Below, one piece after another: positions 55,098 through 62,717 of a stretch of 62,856 nucleotides of DNA; position 1 is the stretch's first letter; each line of letters begins with the position of its first letter. The notes under the pieces were generated by a model. The model was not told the DNA's origin. It saw nothing but the letters and a program-made list of their open reading frames with translations, and did no database searches. Both the position numbers and the translations under genes were made by a program. This stretch comes from Rhodanobacter denitrificans. Its GTDB lineage: Bacteria > Pseudomonadota > Gammaproteobacteria > Xanthomonadales > Rhodanobacteraceae. The DNA lies in the NCBI GenBank assembly GCA_017848855.1, contig JAFIHF010000062.1, positions 1-62,856 of the forward strand, given 5' to 3'.

Positions 55098-55831
55098 GCC
55101 AAATCCCCGTGCAGCGCCTGCAGCGCGGCCAGCGCCGCCAGCCCGGCGGTTTCGGTGCGCAGGATGCGCGGCCCCAGCCGCAGGCCGGTGAAGCCGGCAT
55201 CGCCCAGCAGCGCCACGTCGCGCTCGCCCAGGCCGCCCTCCGGCCCCACCACCAGCACGGCGCCGGCATCGCCGGGACACAACTCCCGCGCCGATGATTC
55301 CGCCTCGGGCAGCAGGGCCAGGCGCAGCGCGCCGTCGCCGGCCAGCGACGCCAGCCAGGCAGGCAGGGCCAGCGCGGGGAGGATCTCGGGCAGGCGCGCG
55401 CGGCCGCACTGTTCGCAGGCGCTGGCGGCCACCGCGCGCCAGTGCGCCAGGCGCTTCTCCGCGCGGGCGGGATCGAGCTTCACTTCCGAGCGCTCGGTGA
55501 GCAGCGGCACGATGCGCGCCACGCCCAGCTCGGTGGCCTTCTGCACGATCAGGTCCATCTTCTCGCCGCGCGCCATGCCTTGCGCCAGGGTCAGCCGCAG
55601 CGGCGATTCGTTGTCGCGCACCGTGGCGCGCTCCACGCGCGCCGACACCTCGCGCTTGCCGACGGCGAGCAGGGTCGCCTCGTAGTCGTGCCCGTCGCCG
55701 TTGAACAGGGTCAGCGGATCGCCCGCCGCGAGGCGCAGCACGCGCGCCACGTGCTCGCCGGCCTGCGCCGGCAAGGTCACTTCCGCGCCGGCGGCGAGCG
55801 GCAGGTCGACATGGATGCGGATGGTGCGCAT
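55094..55831 (-). CDS. rsmE: 16S rRNA (uracil-1498-N3)-methyltransferase
   Basis: 245 residues of the SPOUT class. The N-terminal PUA-like part ends with R-V-L-R-L-A-A-G-D-P-L. M-D-L-I-V-Q-K-A-T-E-L-G-V and the C-terminal knot G-P-E-G-G-L-G and R-I-L-R-T-E-T-A are all present. It methylates U1498 of 16S rRNA. The stop codon is supplied by the REP element at the gene's end. The 143-bp gap to the next gene is a divergent promoter region. Confidence 0.95.
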   Translation of the reverse strand: MRTIRIHVDLPLAAGAEVTLPAQAGEHVARVLRLAAGDPLTLFNGDGHDYEATLLAVGKREVSARVERATVRDNESPLRLTLAQGMARGEKMDLIVQKATELGVARIVPLLTERSEVKLDPARAEKRLAHWRAVAASACEQCGRARLPEILPALALPAWLASLAGDGALRLALLPEAESSARELCPGDAGAVLVVGPEGGLGERDVALLGDAGFTGLRLGPRILRTETAGLAALAALQALHGDLA

Positions 55832-55974
55832 GCGGCGGATTCACGGCAAAACGCAAGCATAATCGAGCCGATTCGCCAGCTGAATGCCGGCGCATCGCGC
55901 GCCTGCCGCCGCTTGCCCGCCGCCGGGTGCGGGCGCAGGATGATGGGGTCATCGAGCAGCAGGAGGTAACCGCC

Positions 55975-56298
55975 ATGCTCAAGACCACGATCCTTGCGTT
56001 GACGACGGTGCTCAGTCTGGGGGGCGGCGCATCCGCGCTGGCGCAAACGGCGCCGCCTGCGCCACCCGCACGGCATGCCGCGCCGACCGCCGTGACCAAG
56101 CCGGCCGACCAGCAACCGCAGCTCATCAAGCCGGGTGACCGCAACTGCCTGCGCAGCACCGGCAGCCTGATCCCGGCGAAGAAGGGCCAGTGCCTGCAGG
56201 GCGTGTTCGGGCGCAGCTACAGCGCGCAGGAACTGCGCAACGCCGGCCAGCAGAACACCGCCGACGCCCTGCGCATGCTGGACCCGGCGATCCACTGA
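55975..56298 (+). CDS. Small secreted hypothetical protein
   Basis: 107 residues, not recognised. A signal peptide (M-L-K-T-T-I-L-A-L-T-T-V-L-S-L) with a likely cut after A-L-A is followed by an Ala/Pro-rich stretch. The core N-C-L-R-S-T-G-S-L-I and K-G-Q-C-L-Q-G-V-F-G-R-S has two cysteines that could pair, and the end is helix-like. An excellent AGGAGGTAAC ribosome-binding site precedes the ATG, so it is probably well expressed. Confidence 0.7.
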   Translation: MLKTTILALTTVLSLGGGASALAQTAPPAPPARHAAPTAVTKPADQQPQLIKPGDRNCLRSTGSLIPAKKGQCLQGVFGRSYSAQELRNAGQQNTADALRMLDPAIH

Positions 56299-56322
56299 TC
56301 GCCACGCAGATGTCGCGGCGCT

Positions 56323-57711
56323 TCAGTCCGCCACGGCGCGTGCTATGCCCGCGATGGCCACGTCGACCAGGTGGTCGAGCTCGGCCTCGCTCACCACGTA
56401 GGGCGGCATGAAATAGACCACGTTGCCCAGCGGGCGCAGCAGCGCCTCGTGCTGCAGGCCGTGCAGGTAGACGCGCAGGCCGCGCCGCTCGGCGGCAGGG
56501 AAGGGGCGGCGCGTGGCCTTGTCGGTGACCAGCTCCAGCGCGGCGATCATGCCGGTCTGGCGCACCTCGGCCACGTGCGGGTGGTCGCGCAGCGGTGCCA
56601 GTCGGCGGGCGAGGTGGGCGGCCAGCGCGCGGTTGCGTTCCAGCACCGGCTCGTCGCGGAAGATCGCCAGCGTGGCCAGCGCCGCGCTGCAGGCGAGCGG
56701 GTTGCCGGTGTAGCTGTGCGAGTGCAGGAAGGCCTTGCCGGCGCTGTATTCGGCATAGAACGCGTCGTACACGTGCTGCGTGGTGAGCACCGCCGACAGC
56801 GGCAGCGTGCCGCCGGTGAGGCCTTTCGAGAGGCACATGAAATCCGGCGAGACACTGCCCCTTCGACCAGGCTCAGGACAGGCCTGCTCGCACGCGAACA
56901 GCGTGCCGGTGCGGCCGAAGCCCACCGCGATCTCGTCGGCGATGAAGTGCACGGCGTATTCGTCGCAGAGCCGGCGCAGGCCCGCGAGGTAATCGGGGTG
57001 GTACATGCGCATGCCGCCCGCGCATTGCACCAGCGGTTCCACGATCACCGCGCAGGTTTCGTGCGCATGGCGCTCCAGCAGCGTGCGCAGCTCGCCCAGC
57101 CGGCGTGCGGCGACCTGCGCGGGCGTCTCGCCCGGCTCACCTTCGTAGGCGTCGGGCGAGGGCGCGAGGATCGGCGTCAGCAACAGCGGCGCGTAGGTCT
57201 TGCGGTACAGCGCCACGTCGCTCACCGACAGCGCGCCCAGCGTCTCGCCGTGGTAGCTGCCGGTGAGTGCGATGAAGCGGGTCTTCTCGCCGTGGCCCTG
57301 GTTGAGCCAGTAGTGGAAGCTCATCTTCAGCGCCACTTCGATCGCCGCCGAGCCGTTGTCGGCGAAGAACACCTTGTCCAGCCCCGGCGGCGCGATGCGT
57401 ACCAGTTCCTCGGCCAGCTCGATCGCGGGCGGATGCGTGAAGCCGGCGAAGATCACGTGCTCCAGCGTGCGCGCTTGCTCCGCCAGCGCGGCGGCGATGC
57501 GCGGGTTGGCGTGGCCGAACAGGTTGGTCCACCACGAGCTGATGCCGTCGAGATAGCGCCGCCCTTCGGCGTCGACCAGCCACGCGCCCTCGCCGCGCAC
57601 GATCGGCAGCATGGGAATGCGCTCGTGGTCGTGCATCTGGGTGCAGGGGTGCCAGATATGCTTGAGGTCTCGCGCGGCGAGCGCGGCGTTGCGGTCGGCA
57701 AGTTTCGTCAT
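56323..57711 (-). CDS. bioA: Adenosylmethionine-8-amino-7-oxononanoate aminotransferase
   Basis: 462 residues, a class III aminotransferase. W-H-P-C-T-Q-M and G-I-S-S-W-W mark BioA; D-E-I-A-V-G-F-G-R-T-G is the PLP site and the Schiff-base Lys is in M-C-L-S-K-G-L-T. It makes DAPA in biotin synthesis. Between F-A-C-E-Q-A and S-P-D-F-M-C lies an extra C-P-E-P-G-R-R-G-S-V, coded by a CCTTCGACCAGGCTCAGGAC repeat in frame. ATG 57711 fits the family start. Confidence 0.93.
   Translation of the reverse strand: MTKLADRNAALAARDLKHIWHPCTQMHDHERIPMLPIVRGEGAWLVDAEGRRYLDGISSWWTNLFGHANPRIAAALAEQARTLEHVIFAGFTHPPAIELAEELVRIAPPGLDKVFFADNGSAAIEVALKMSFHYWLNQGHGEKTRFIALTGSYHGETLGALSVSDVALYRKTYAPLLLTPILAPSPDAYEGEPGETPAQVAARRLGELRTLLERHAHETCAVIVEPLVQCAGGMRMYHPDYLAGLRRLCDEYAVHFIADEIAVGFGRTGTLFACEQACPEPGRRGSVSPDFMCLSKGLTGGTLPLSAVLTTQHVYDAFYAEYSAGKAFLHSHSYTGNPLACSAALATLAIFRDEPVLERNRALAAHLARRLAPLRDHPHVAEVRQTGMIAALELVTDKATRRPFPAAERRGLRVYLHGLQHEALLRPLGNVVYFMPPYVVSEAELDHLVDVAIAGIARAVAD
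56855..56885. repeat. CCTTCGACCAGGCTCAGGACAG-type dispersed repeat inside bioA
   Basis: The 30-bp sequence matches a well-known intergenic repeat (CCTTCGACNNGCTCAGGNCAGGC) seen in many bacteria, from memory. Here it lies within coding sequence and adds about ten residues without shifting the frame. Confidence 0.7.
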
Positions 57712-57731
57712 CCGGTTATGATCGACGTGAG

Positions 57732-58568
57732 TTGACGCACGCTCAAGTGCGCGCACGAAGCATCCGGATCATTCGCTTGAAAACCCTGAGGAAAATCCTG
57801 CCGGCCGCGGCCGTGTTGCTGTTGGCCGCCGCGGCCCTGCTGTGGTGGCTGCCCGCGCGCTGGGCGCTGCCGCTGTTGCAGCCTTCGCTGCACGGCCTGC
57901 GTCTGCAGCAGGTCGGCGGCACCGTGTGGCAAGGCCACGCGGAGCAGGTGCTCGCCACGAACGGCCGCGCGCTGGGGCGGCTGCAATGGCAGTTGTCGCA
58001 TCGCGCCCTGCTCGGGCAGGTGGCGCTGCGGCTCGATCTCGACGGGCCGCAGTTCGGCTTCCACGGGCAGATGCAGCGGCTGCCCGCGGGACAGGTGGCT
58101 TGGACCGACCTGCACGTACACGGAGAACTGTCGGCGCTGGCCGATCCGCGCCTGCGCCTGCCGCTGGGCCAGCCGCAGGGCGAATTCGTGCTGGATGCGG
58201 AACACGCGCTGCTGCAGGGCGGCTGGCCGCTGCAACTGCAGGCCGAGCTGCAATGGCAGCAGGCCGCCGTGCATATGAAAAATGCTGAGGTGATGCTGGG
58301 CAATCTGCATGGCACGCTCGCCGCGCAAGGCGGGGTGATCCATGCACAATGGCAGGACGACGGCTACGGCCCGCTGCGCACCACCGGCGAACTGCAACTG
58401 AGCCCGCTGGGCTGGCGCCTCGCGGCCGAGCTGCAGCCGCGGCGGGACGATCCCGCGCTGCGGCGCTGGCTCGCCGCGCTGGGCCGGGCCGACGCCGACG
58501 GCACGGTGCACGTCGAACGCCGCGGCGGCCTGGCCGCCCTGACCACTACGGAGAAAACCGCACGATGA
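57732..58568 (+). CDS. gspN: Type II secretion system protein N
   Basis: About 278 residues. One N-terminal membrane helix (A-A-V-L-L-L-A-A-A-A-L-L-W-W-L) is followed by the GspN pattern L-Q-Q-V-G-G-T-V-W-Q-G-H-A and W-Q-L-S-H-R-A-L-L-G. It is an inner-membrane protein of type II secretion. There is no ATG at the front: the possible starts are TTG codons at 57732 and 57777, so the N-terminus is uncertain. No other gsp gene is near. The end overlaps the next gene by 4 bp. Confidence 0.78.
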   Translation: MTHAQVRARSIRIIRLKTLRKILPAAAVLLLAAAALLWWLPARWALPLLQPSLHGLRLQQVGGTVWQGHAEQVLATNGRALGRLQWQLSHRALLGQVALRLDLDGPQFGFHGQMQRLPAGQVAWTDLHVHGELSALADPRLRLPLGQPQGEFVLDAEHALLQGGWPLQLQAELQWQQAAVHMKNAEVMLGNLHGTLAAQGGVIHAQWQDDGYGPLRTTGELQLSPLGWRLAAELQPRRDDPALRRWLAALGRADADGTVHVERRGGLAALTTTEKTAR

Positions 58569-59341
58569 ACGCCGAACCCGCCGCGACCGCCCTGGCCGCC
58601 GCCCGCGAAGCCGCCGCCGCCGCCGCCGAGGTGATCCTGCATTACTGGAAGCGCGGCGTGGACGTGGAGATCAAGGGCGACGCCACGCCGGTGACGGTGG
58701 CCGACCGCGAGGCCGAGCAGGCGATCCGCAAGGTGCTGCATGCCGCGCTGCCGCAGGCCTCGATCTACGGCGAGGAATACGGCCTGGACGGCACGCGCGA
58801 CGGCCTGCTGTGGCTGGTGGATCCGCTCGACGGCACCAAGAGCTTCGTGCGCCGCACACCGTACTTCTCCACCCAGATCGCGCTGATGGATCGCGGCGAA
58901 CTGGTGCTGGGCGTGTCCAGCGCGCCGGTGTACGGCGAGACGATGTGGGCCAGCCAGGGGCTGGGCGCGTGGTTCGAGGGCCAGCGCGTGCGTGTGGCCG
59001 ACACCGTGGATTTCGCGCAGGCCTCGCTCTCCATCGGCAACGTGAAGACGCTCACCGGTGATGCGCGCTGGGCCGCGCTGGGCGCGATGATCCGCGACAG
59101 CAACCGCATCCGCGGCTACGGCGACTTCTGCCACTACCACCTGCTCGCGCGCGGCTGCCTGGACCTGGTGATCGAGTCGGACGTGAACATCCTCGACATC
59201 GCCGCGCTCGCGGTGATCGTGCGCGAGGCCGGCGGCACGTTCACCGATCTGGACGGCCAAACGCCGACGCTGGAAACGCGCAGCGTGCTGGCCGGCACGC
59301 CGGCGATCCACGCCGAAGCGCTGCGGCGTCTGACCCGCTGA
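58565..59341 (+). CDS. Inositol-monophosphatase-family phosphatase (HisN-like)
   Basis: 258 residues with the lithium-sensitive phosphatase motifs: Y-G-E-E-Y-G (first metal Glu), W-L-V-D-P-L-D-G-T-K-S-F and L-V-I-E-S-D-V-N-I-L-D-I-A-A. Members include histidinol-phosphatase (HisN) and inositol monophosphatase; E-S-D-V-N-I-L-D at the third site resembles HisN. The exact substrate is not settled. It is translationally coupled to gspN and followed by nudE after 15 bp. Confidence 0.82.
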   Translation: MNAEPAATALAAAREAAAAAAEVILHYWKRGVDVEIKGDATPVTVADREAEQAIRKVLHAALPQASIYGEEYGLDGTRDGLLWLVDPLDGTKSFVRRTPYFSTQIALMDRGELVLGVSSAPVYGETMWASQGLGAWFEGQRVRVADTVDFAQASLSIGNVKTLTGDARWAALGAMIRDSNRIRGYGDFCHYHLLARGCLDLVIESDVNILDIAALAVIVREAGGTFTDLDGQTPTLETRSVLAGTPAIHAEALRRLTR

Positions 59342-59356
59342 CGCTACAATCGCCGG

Positions 59357-59914
59357 ATGCCCAAGCCGCCCATCATCCACGCCACGCGCGAAATCGAGCG
59401 CAGCCGCTTCCTGCGCCTGGAGCAGGTCGACCTGGAATTCTCCAACGGCGAGCGGCGCACCTTCGAGCGCATGCGGCCGGGCGGCCTCGGCGCGGTCATC
59501 ATCGTGCCGATGCTGGATGCGGACACGGTGCTGCTGGTGCGCGAATACGGCGTGGGCCTGGACCGCTACGAGCTGGGCCTGCCCAAGGGTCGGCTCGATC
59601 CCGGCGAAACGGCGGAGCAGGCGGCCGACCGCGAGTTGAAGGAAGAAGTGGGCTACGGCGCGCGCTCGCTCACCCCGCTGCACAAGCTGTCGCTGTCGCC
59701 GGCCTACATGAGCCACGTCGCCCATGTGGTGCTGGCGCGGGAGCTCTATCCCGAGCGCCTGCCAGGTGACGAGCCCGAGCCGCTGGAAGTGGTGCCGTGG
59801 AAGCTCGCCGAACTGCACCATCTGGTGGCGCGCGACGACGTCACCGAGGGCCGTTCCATCGCTGCGCTGTTCATGGCGCGCGAATACCTTGCCGGAAGGA
59901 TGCCCCTGCCGTGA
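59357..59914 (+). CDS. nudE: ADP-compounds hydrolase NudE
   Basis: 185 residues with a complete Nudix box: G-R-L-D-P-G-E-T-A-E, then R-E-L-K-E-E-V-G-Y. The surrounding L-G-L-P-K-G and the C-terminal G-R-S-I-A-A-L-F-M match NudE, which hydrolyses ADP-ribose, NADH and Ap3A-type compounds. It overlaps cysQ by 4 bp (GTGA), as nudE-cysQ do in many gammaproteobacteria. Confidence 0.92.
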   Translation: MPKPPIIHATREIERSRFLRLEQVDLEFSNGERRTFERMRPGGLGAVIIVPMLDADTVLLVREYGVGLDRYELGLPKGRLDPGETAEQAADRELKEEVGYGARSLTPLHKLSLSPAYMSHVAHVVLARELYPERLPGDEPEPLEVVPWKLAELHHLVARDDVTEGRSIAALFMAREYLAGRMPLP

Positions 59915-60732
59915 TCGATGCCTTCGACCATCCCCTGCTGGACGAAGTGGGCCGGCTCGCGCGCCGCGCGGGCGAGGCGATCCTGGAGGTCTACCGCCGC
60001 GACTTCGACGTCGAGCTGAAGGACGACCGCTCGCCGCTCACCGCCGCCGATCTCGCCGCGCAGCAGGTGATCGCCGCCGGTCTCGCGGCACTCGATCCCG
60101 CGCTGCCGCTGGTGTCCGAGGAAGCCAGCCAGGCGTCGTGGAGCGAACGCGCAACGTGGGCGCGGCACTGGCTGGTCGATCCGCTCGACGGCACCCGCGA
60201 GTTCGTCAAGCGCAACGGCGAGTTCACCGTCAACATCGCGCTGATCGAGCACCACGAGCCCGTGCTCGGCGTGGTGCTGGCGCCGGTCACCGGCGACCTC
60301 TACGCCGCCGCGCGCGGCCGCGGCGCCTGGTGGCAGGCGCAGGCGGGCGGCGACTGGGAGCGCATCAGCGCGCGCGCGCTGGCGCAGCCGGCGATCGTGG
60401 CCGGCAGCCGTTCGCACGGCGGCGCGCAGGAAGACACCCTGCGCCAACTGGTCGGTGAGGACTACACGCTGCAGCCGCTGGGTTCCTCGCTGAAATTCTG
60501 CCTGCTCGCGCGCGGCGGCGCGGACGTCTATCTGCGCCGCGGCCCCACCAGCGAGTGGGACACCGCCGCCGCGCAATGCGTGCTGGAGGAAGCCGGCGGC
60601 GCCGTGCTCGACCTCGCCGGCCGGCCGCTGCGCTACGACCGCGGCGAATCCCTGCTCAACCCCGAATTCATCGCGGTGGGCGACGCCGGCCTCGACTGGC
60701 CCGCCAAGCTGCGCGCCGCCGGCCTGCCGTGA
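59911..60732 (+). CDS. cysQ: 3'(2'),5'-bisphosphate nucleotidase CysQ
   Basis: 273 residues. P-L-T-A-A-D-L-A-A, S-E-E-A-S, W-L-V-D-P-L-D-G-T-R-E-F and the C-terminal S-E-W-D-T-A-A-A match the CysQ subfamily. It clears 3'-phosphoadenosine 5'-phosphate, a by-product of sulfate assimilation. Start is the GTG at 59911 (V-I-D-A-F-D-H-P), overlapping the nudE stop. Confidence 0.93.
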   Translation: MIDAFDHPLLDEVGRLARRAGEAILEVYRRDFDVELKDDRSPLTAADLAAQQVIAAGLAALDPALPLVSEEASQASWSERATWARHWLVDPLDGTREFVKRNGEFTVNIALIEHHEPVLGVVLAPVTGDLYAAARGRGAWWQAQAGGDWERISARALAQPAIVAGSRSHGGAQEDTLRQLVGEDYTLQPLGSSLKFCLLARGGADVYLRRGPTSEWDTAAAQCVLEEAGGAVLDLAGRPLRYDRGESLLNPEFIAVGDAGLDWPAKLRAAGLP

Positions 60733-60826
60733 AGCGAGAAGCGAGTGAAGAGGAGCGAGAAGTGAGTAATGGGCAGCGAGCTTGCGGGCTTTCTCTCACT
60801 TCTCACTCCTCTCCACTCACTCCTGA
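60732..60826. repeat. Inverted repeat of GAGAAGYGAGT/GAGGAG units between cysQ and mazG
   Basis: GCGAGAAGCGAGTGAAGAGG near 60735 and its approximate complement (CTCCTCTCCACTCACTCC, to 60825) pair across a loop. A close relative is nested in REP copy 2 (37069-37153) and a half copy lies at 11756-11776. It ends just before the mazG start, so it may affect mazG expression. Confidence 0.75.
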
Positions 60827-60830
60827 TGCC

Positions 60831-61637
60831 ATGACCGACACGCCCTCTGCCGCCCTCGCCGACCTGCTCGCCATCATGGCGCGGCTGCGCGACCCCGAGC
60901 GCGGCTGCCCGTGGGACGTGCAGCAGGACTTCGCCAGCATCGCGCCCTACACCATCGAGGAAGCCTACGAGGTGGCCGATGCGATCGACCGCGGCGACTT
61001 CGACGATCTGCGCGAGGAACTGGGCGACCTCCTGCTGCAGGTGGTGTTCCACGCGCAGATGGCGGCCGAGCAGGGCCGCTTCGACTTCGCCGACGTGGCG
61101 CAGGCGATCAGCGCGAAGATGATCCGCCGCCACCCGCACGTGTTCGGTGACGCGCGTTACGCGAACCTCGACGCGCAGAAGCAGGCCTGGGAGGAACTCA
61201 AGGCCGCCGAGCGCGCCGCCAAGGGCGAGGCGCACGACGCCAGCGCGCTGGCCGGCATCTCGCGCGGCCTGCCGGAATGGAAGCGCGCCACCAAGCTGCA
61301 GCAGCGCGCCGCCACCGTGGGTTTCGACTGGCCCGACCATCGCCCGGTGCTGGACAAGCTGGCCGAGGAGATCGACGAAGTGCGCGCCGAGTTCGACGCC
61401 GGCGCCGATCCGGCGCGGCTGGAAGACGAGATCGGCGACGTGCTGTTCGTGGTGGCGAACCTCGCCCGCCACGCCGGCGTGGACTTCTCGCGCGCGCTGC
61501 GCCACGCCAACGCGAAGTTCGAGCGACGCTTCCGCCGCATGGAGCAGTTGGCCGCCGAGGCCGGCAGCAGCCTGGCCGCACACGACCTCGCCGCGCAGGA
61601 AGCCCTGTGGCGGCGCGCCAAACAGGACGAAGGCTGA
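60831..61637 (+). CDS. mazG: Nucleoside triphosphate pyrophosphohydrolase MazG
   Basis: 268 residues with two MazG domains. The first has C-P-W-D-V-Q-Q and E-E-A-Y-E-V-A-D-A-I-D, then E-E-L-G-D-L-L-L-Q-V-V-F-H. The second repeats E-E-I-D-E-V-R-A-E and D-E-I-G-D-V-L-F-V. It hydrolyses NTPs and dNTPs to monophosphates and can lower ppGpp levels. Full length. It is followed by REP copy 4. Confidence 0.94.
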   Translation: MTDTPSAALADLLAIMARLRDPERGCPWDVQQDFASIAPYTIEEAYEVADAIDRGDFDDLREELGDLLLQVVFHAQMAAEQGRFDFADVAQAISAKMIRRHPHVFGDARYANLDAQKQAWEELKAAERAAKGEAHDASALAGISRGLPEWKRATKLQQRAATVGFDWPDHRPVLDKLAEEIDEVRAEFDAGADPARLEDEIGDVLFVVANLARHAGVDFSRALRHANAKFERRFRRMEQLAAEAGSSLAAHDLAAQEALWRRAKQDEG

Positions 61638-61650
61638 TCGCCCTGCCCGC

Positions 61651-61726
61651 GCAGGAGCGCACCCTGTGCGCGACTGCTCTTGCTCCGATCAGCGCCAGAG
61701 CATTCGCGCACAGGGTGCGCTCCTAC
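61651..61726. repeat. GTAG-type REP palindrome, copy 4
   Basis: Arms GCAGGAGCGCACCCTGTGCG and its complement, ending GTAG on the minus strand, face each other over a loop of about 14 bases after mazG. Confidence 0.9.
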
Positions 61727-61795
61727 CGGAACGGCTTGCAACCTTTTGCCGCCCGGCCGCATCACAGCAGGCGATACCCCACTAGGAGTCCCGCC

Positions 61796-62575
61796 ATGCG
61801 CCGCACCGTGCTTGCCCTGCTGCTGCTCGCCCCGCTTTCCGCCTTCGCCGCCAATCCGTGCAAATACCAGGCGCCGCGCAACCTGCAGCTCGATCTCGCC
61901 GGCGTGCGCGGTGTGCAGATCGACGTCAACAGCTACGACCTGCACGTGAACGGCGCGCCCGGCGCGAAGCAACTGGTGCTGACCGGCCGCGCCTGCGCCT
62001 CGGACGCGGCGATGCTGGACGACCTGCAGATCACCCAGCGCCGCGAAGGCGACCAGCTCATCATCGAACTGGGCGGCGGGCGCCACCGCGCGTTCTCGAT
62101 CCACTTGTTCGGCAGCTCCTACGCGAACCTGGAAGCGAACGTGCAGCTGCCGCCGGAACTGCCGGTGAGCGTGCGCGTGGGCTCCGGCGACGCCACCGTG
62201 GCCGGCCTGCAGCAACTGCGCAGCGTGGTCGGCTCCGGCGACCTGCACGCCAGCAACATCAGCGGCGCCTTCAGCACCAGCGTGGGCTCCGGCGACGTCG
62301 GCGCCAACGATGTCGGCAGCCTGCAGGCCGGTTCGGTAGGCTCCGGCGACCTGAAGGCGAACGGCATCAAGGGCGACGCCAAGGTCGGCAGCATCGGCTC
62401 CGGCGACGTGACCCTGCGCAATGTGGGCGGCAGCGTGCACGTGGACACGCTGGGCTCGGGCGACCTCGGCGTGCACGACGTGGGCGGCGACCTCAGCCTC
62501 GGCGCCAAGGGTAGTGGCGACGTTGACCACAGCGGCGTGAAAGGCAAGGTCAGCGTGCCGCGTGACGACGATTGA
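61796..62575 (+). CDS. Secreted GSGD-repeat protein (probable beta-solenoid)
   Basis: 259 residues. A signal peptide (V-L-A-L-L-L-L-A-P-L-S-A-F-A) is followed by a small domain with two cysteines, then from about residue 125 about seven repeats of 15-20 residues, each starting G-S-G-D and ending near a G-x-V strand. The pattern resembles the DUF4097/DUF2807 adhesin-like beta-solenoids. An AGGAG ribosome-binding site lies before the ATG. A cell-surface or periplasmic role is likely; the partner is unknown. Confidence 0.75.
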   Translation: MRRTVLALLLLAPLSAFAANPCKYQAPRNLQLDLAGVRGVQIDVNSYDLHVNGAPGAKQLVLTGRACASDAAMLDDLQITQRREGDQLIIELGGGRHRAFSIHLFGSSYANLEANVQLPPELPVSVRVGSGDATVAGLQQLRSVVGSGDLHASNISGAFSTSVGSGDVGANDVGSLQAGSVGSGDLKANGIKGDAKVGSIGSGDVTLRNVGGSVHVDTLGSGDLGVHDVGGDLSLGAKGSGDVDHSGVKGKVSVPRDDD

Positions 62576-62595
62576 TCTCACGGCGCTTCCCCTCT

Positions 62596-62717
62596 CCCGC
62601 TTGCGGATTCGACATTCTCCCTCTCCCCCAACAGTTTCATCGTTGGGGGAGAGGGTTGGGGTGAGGGGGCTTCTGCTTCTGCTCTCTCGCAAGTTTCAAA
62701 GCGGTTTCGTGCCGCTA
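62596..62717. repeat. CCTCTCCC palindrome plus truncated head of the composite repeat
   Basis: A long palindrome (about 62618-62655) has a loop that is the reverse complement of the one at 32863-32902. After it come GCTTCTGCT and CAAGTTTCAAAGCGGTTTCGTGCC, the head of the composite hairpin repeat. The repeat is cut off at 62717 by the IS3-type end. Confidence 0.75.
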
